Shown piece by piece: positions 15,934 through 17,500 of a DNA stretch of 17,500 nt. The stretch's first letter is position 1, and each line of letters begins with the position of its first letter. The translations under genes were made by a program, and so were the position numbers. A model generated the notes under the pieces. That model was not told the origin of the DNA, did no database searches, and saw only the letters and a list, made by a program, of their open reading frames with translations. Source of the stretch: Salpingoeca rosetta (Eukaryota > Opisthokonta > Choanoflagellata > Craspedida > Salpingoecidae); NCBI RefSeq assembly GCF_000188695.1, contig NW_004754914.1, positions 1,205,632-1,223,131 of the forward strand. Direction: 5' to 3'.

Positions 15934-17461
15934 CGTGGGTGTGTGTGGGATGTGCATGAAGCTGCACGTGTGCACATGTGCGCACATTTGCACACGCATG
16001 TGTCAGCATGAACTTGTGTGTCCTCGTTCCGTGCACGACCATGAACGCCGAACGCCTAACGCGGTGCCACTCGTGCGCCACAGCTGCGTCGCCATTCGCT
16101 GTGAAGCAGATTGCCGTCAAGCCCCCGGCATCCTCGCGACCGCACGCTGCTGAAGACGACCACGACAGCACCGAGCACAGATCACGTGAGGTGTTGGGGG
16201 ACCGTGACCACCACGTGCATACTGCCAGCACGAGCTTACCATCACAGGCTCAGAGGCAACCACACGCATACGACCAACAACACCAACCACAGCAACACAT
16301 GCAACCACAACAGCAACACATGCAACCACAGCAGCAACAATCACATGTGCCGTCCCAGCACCTGCAGGGCGAGATGAGGACAGATGATGAAGACCAACTG
16401 CTGGATGCGGCTGTTCCAGAGGGACCGCCACAACACCTTGGCTCATTCTCAACCACCGTGGCTGATGTACGAACGACTGTGGAGGGCAATAGCAACAGGG
16501 ATGGCAGAGTGCAGCTCGAAGACATTCAACCACAACCACACACATGTTGTTCATGTTTTCATTCACACATGTTCTCACTTACATTTTCCCACTCACTCCC
16601 ATATACGCGCACACAACAACACACATCACGCAACACACCATCCACACCCTTATCTCCTTCTTCGCAGGTGACACCGCTGCACAGGGCAGCAGCCCTCGGG
16701 GACGAGTCTGTCCTGCAGCAGATATTGGAGGAGACGCAGCTGCCGGTGGATGTTGTCGACCAATACGGCCGCACACCGCTCATGTACGCCGTGCACTGCG
16801 GCAACACGCAATGCGCGCACCTGCTGCTCACACAGGTCTGCATATTGGCGGTTTGAGCTCGGGTTGGAACTCATGCGTTTGTTTGTTTGTTTGTTCGTTT
16901 GTTTGTTTGTTTGTTTGTTTGTTTGTTTGTTTGTTTGTTTGTTTGCTTGCTTGTTTTTGTTTCTTTGTTTGTGTGTGTATGTGAGGGGGGGGGGGTGCTT
17001 GTCGCTTTGCCTGTTCCTCTGCCTTAGCTGCAACGTGCAATTCAACCGCCTGCGTTGTTCCTGCTGTTCCTTGTATTCTTCAGGGCGCTGATGTCAACCA
17101 GTGCGAGCGCGTGTCCGGTAGCACCGCCTTGCACGACGCTGCATACCATGCCACCCCAGTCATGGTGTAAGCCCCACTGCGTGCGTGTCTCAAATGCTGG
17201 AACTGCGCGTGTCTTTGGCGTGTCCATGCTTCGTTCAATGCGGTTTCCATCCTGGCATCTTCATCTCAACCACTGTCACCGCCACCACCACTGCCATCGA
17301 TGCTGCCTCTCCATCCCCTGCAGACTGCTGCTGATAGAGCATGGTGCGGATGCGGTGCTGCGTGACACGGAGGGCCGGCAGCCCGTGCACTGGGCGACAG
17401 ACAATCCAAACGCAGAGGTGATGAGTGTTCTTCTCAACCGCGTCCCAAACCTCGACATCAA
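13525..17461 (+). CDS. CAP-Gly and ankyrin-repeat protein (probably continues past window)
   Basis: Probably a microtubule-associated adaptor: CAP-Gly domains bind microtubules and EEY/F-type tails, and ankyrin repeats bind other proteins. Exons: 13525-13654, 13866-14341, 14594-14633, 14788-14877, 15157-15234, 15394-15497, 15693-15846, 16084-16508, 16668-16835, 17084-17166, 17324-17461. About 628 residues lie in the window. Layout: short N-terminus (MDEDERWDDVVAAV), long acidic Asp/Ser-rich region with basic patch SKKRARSK (about 50-200), CAP-Gly (about 216-297), acidic linker, Gln/His-rich linker, then ankyrin repeats. The end of exon 8 is uncertain; 16508 is preferred because it gives DGR-VTPLHRAA, a good ankyrin repeat start. 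Exon 10 ends at the strong donor GGT|gtaagc, which alone keeps exon 11 in frame. CLIP3/CLIP4 combine the same domains, but with ankyrin repeats first. Confidence 0.85.
14788..15497 (+). other. CAP-Gly domain (three exons)
   Basis: Exons 14788-14877, 15157-15234 and 15394-15497 encode VGKRVNVDGFGHGVLQYVG, then GVWLGVELDDANGRHNGTVDG, broken here by an exon junction, then VRYFDAKPNHGLFV. This matches the CAP-Gly order: G-x-R-V, G-x-V-x-Y-V-G, W-x-G-V-E-L-D, GKNDG, G-x-x-Y-F, and a G-x-F-V end. The signature GKNDG loop is GRHNG (264-268) here, with Lys to Arg and Asn-Asp to His-Asn. Confidence 0.9.
15863..15929. repeat. (GT)n microsatellite, about 33 units
   Basis: A perfect run in CAP-Gly gene intron 7, starting about 16 nt after the donor CAG|gtctca. 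Confidence 0.93.
16290..16331 (+). repeat. Two 21-bp coding repeats in the Gln/His-rich linker
   Basis: Two adjacent 21-bp units (16290-16310 and 16311-16331), differing at the last base, each encode QQHMQPQ. They lie inside exon 8 of the CAP-Gly/ankyrin gene and keep the frame, so they are a small in-frame expansion. Confidence 0.8.
16668..17461 (+). other. Ankyrin-repeat exons
   Basis: Exons 16668-16835, 17084-17166 and 17324-17461 encode ankyrin repeats. Visible consensus pieces are VTPLHRAAALGDESVL, YGRTPLMYAVHCGN, GADVNQCERVSG then STALHDAAYHA, and LLLIEHGADAVLRDTEG then RQPVHWATDNPNAEVM. The last lines, SVLLNRVPNLDIK, read like the end of one repeat that should pass into another (D-x-x-G-x-TPLH). 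Confidence 0.88.
16877..16954. repeat. (TTTG)n microsatellite, about 19 units
   Basis: A tetranucleotide run with single C substitutions, in CAP-Gly gene intron 9 (16836-17083). It is followed by a run of about ten G at 16985-16994. Confidence 0.93.
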
Positions 17462-17500
17462 GTAGGGCCAATGGGGACTTACTCGTGGTGGTGGTGGTGA

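Noticed and set aside
16185..16247. Possible short intron with donor C|gtgagg and acceptor ACAG|GCTC in the CAP-Gly gene
   Set aside because: Splicing it would shift the frame so that the Gln/His-rich linker and the following exons no longer read through. The unspliced frame stays open and connects correctly to the ankyrin repeats.
16509..16667. Open read-through between the Gln-rich linker and the first ankyrin exon
   Set aside because: The frame stays open, but the sequence is pyrimidine-rich and ends in a good acceptor (CTTCTTCGCAG). Removing it joins DGR to VTPLHRAA, a standard ankyrin start. Retention remains possible.

Overview
This window is from a compact, intron-rich eukaryotic nuclear genome with very heavy simple-sequence repeat content. 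Four protein-coding genes can be assembled by hand because exon phases agree across GT-AG splice sites. A receptor tyrosine kinase with HRD and APE motifs, beside a tyrosine-kinase-like pseudokinase, a GH28-type glycosidase and a CAP-Gly/ankyrin protein, in genes with short introns (about 50-320 nt), suggests a unicellular relative of animals. A choanoflagellate of the Salpingoeca/Monosiga type is my best guess. The assignment is inferred from gene content and style; no species marker is present.

Layout. (1) 182-6584, minus: a receptor tyrosine kinase whose 3' end lies beyond the left edge. Sixteen exons encode about 1110 residues: a Gln-rich N-terminus, a signal-anchor-like hydrophobic stretch, a Cys-rich and leucine-rich-repeat ectodomain, an LDLa-like module, a Cys-containing stalk, one transmembrane helix and a nearly complete kinase domain. 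(2) 6854-9120, plus: seven exons, 338 residues, a predicted myristoylated and palmitoylated kinase-fold protein whose HRD and DFG motifs are destroyed. (3) 9557-13397, minus: eleven exons, 476 residues, a secreted GH28-like parallel beta-helix protein with the catalytic aspartates but a degenerate RIK motif. (4) 13525 to beyond the right edge, plus: an acidic/Ser-rich N-terminus, a CAP-Gly domain, a Gln/His-rich linker and at least four ankyrin repeats.

The genes alternate in direction. Genes 1 and 2 are head-to-head with 269 bp between start codons. Genes 2 and 3 are tail-to-tail, 436 bp apart. Genes 3 and 4 are head-to-head with only 127 bp between start codons. The kinase/pseudokinase pair is the most interesting arrangement: a membrane receptor kinase and a membrane-tethered dead kinase could be co-expressed from one bidirectional promoter. 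No direct functional link to the other two genes is evident.

Almost every intron contains (GT)n/(AC)n, (CT)n, (GAT)n, (GGT)n or (TTTG)n tracts, several of which form the immediate context of splice sites. No tRNA, rRNA, transposon or CRISPR was recognised.
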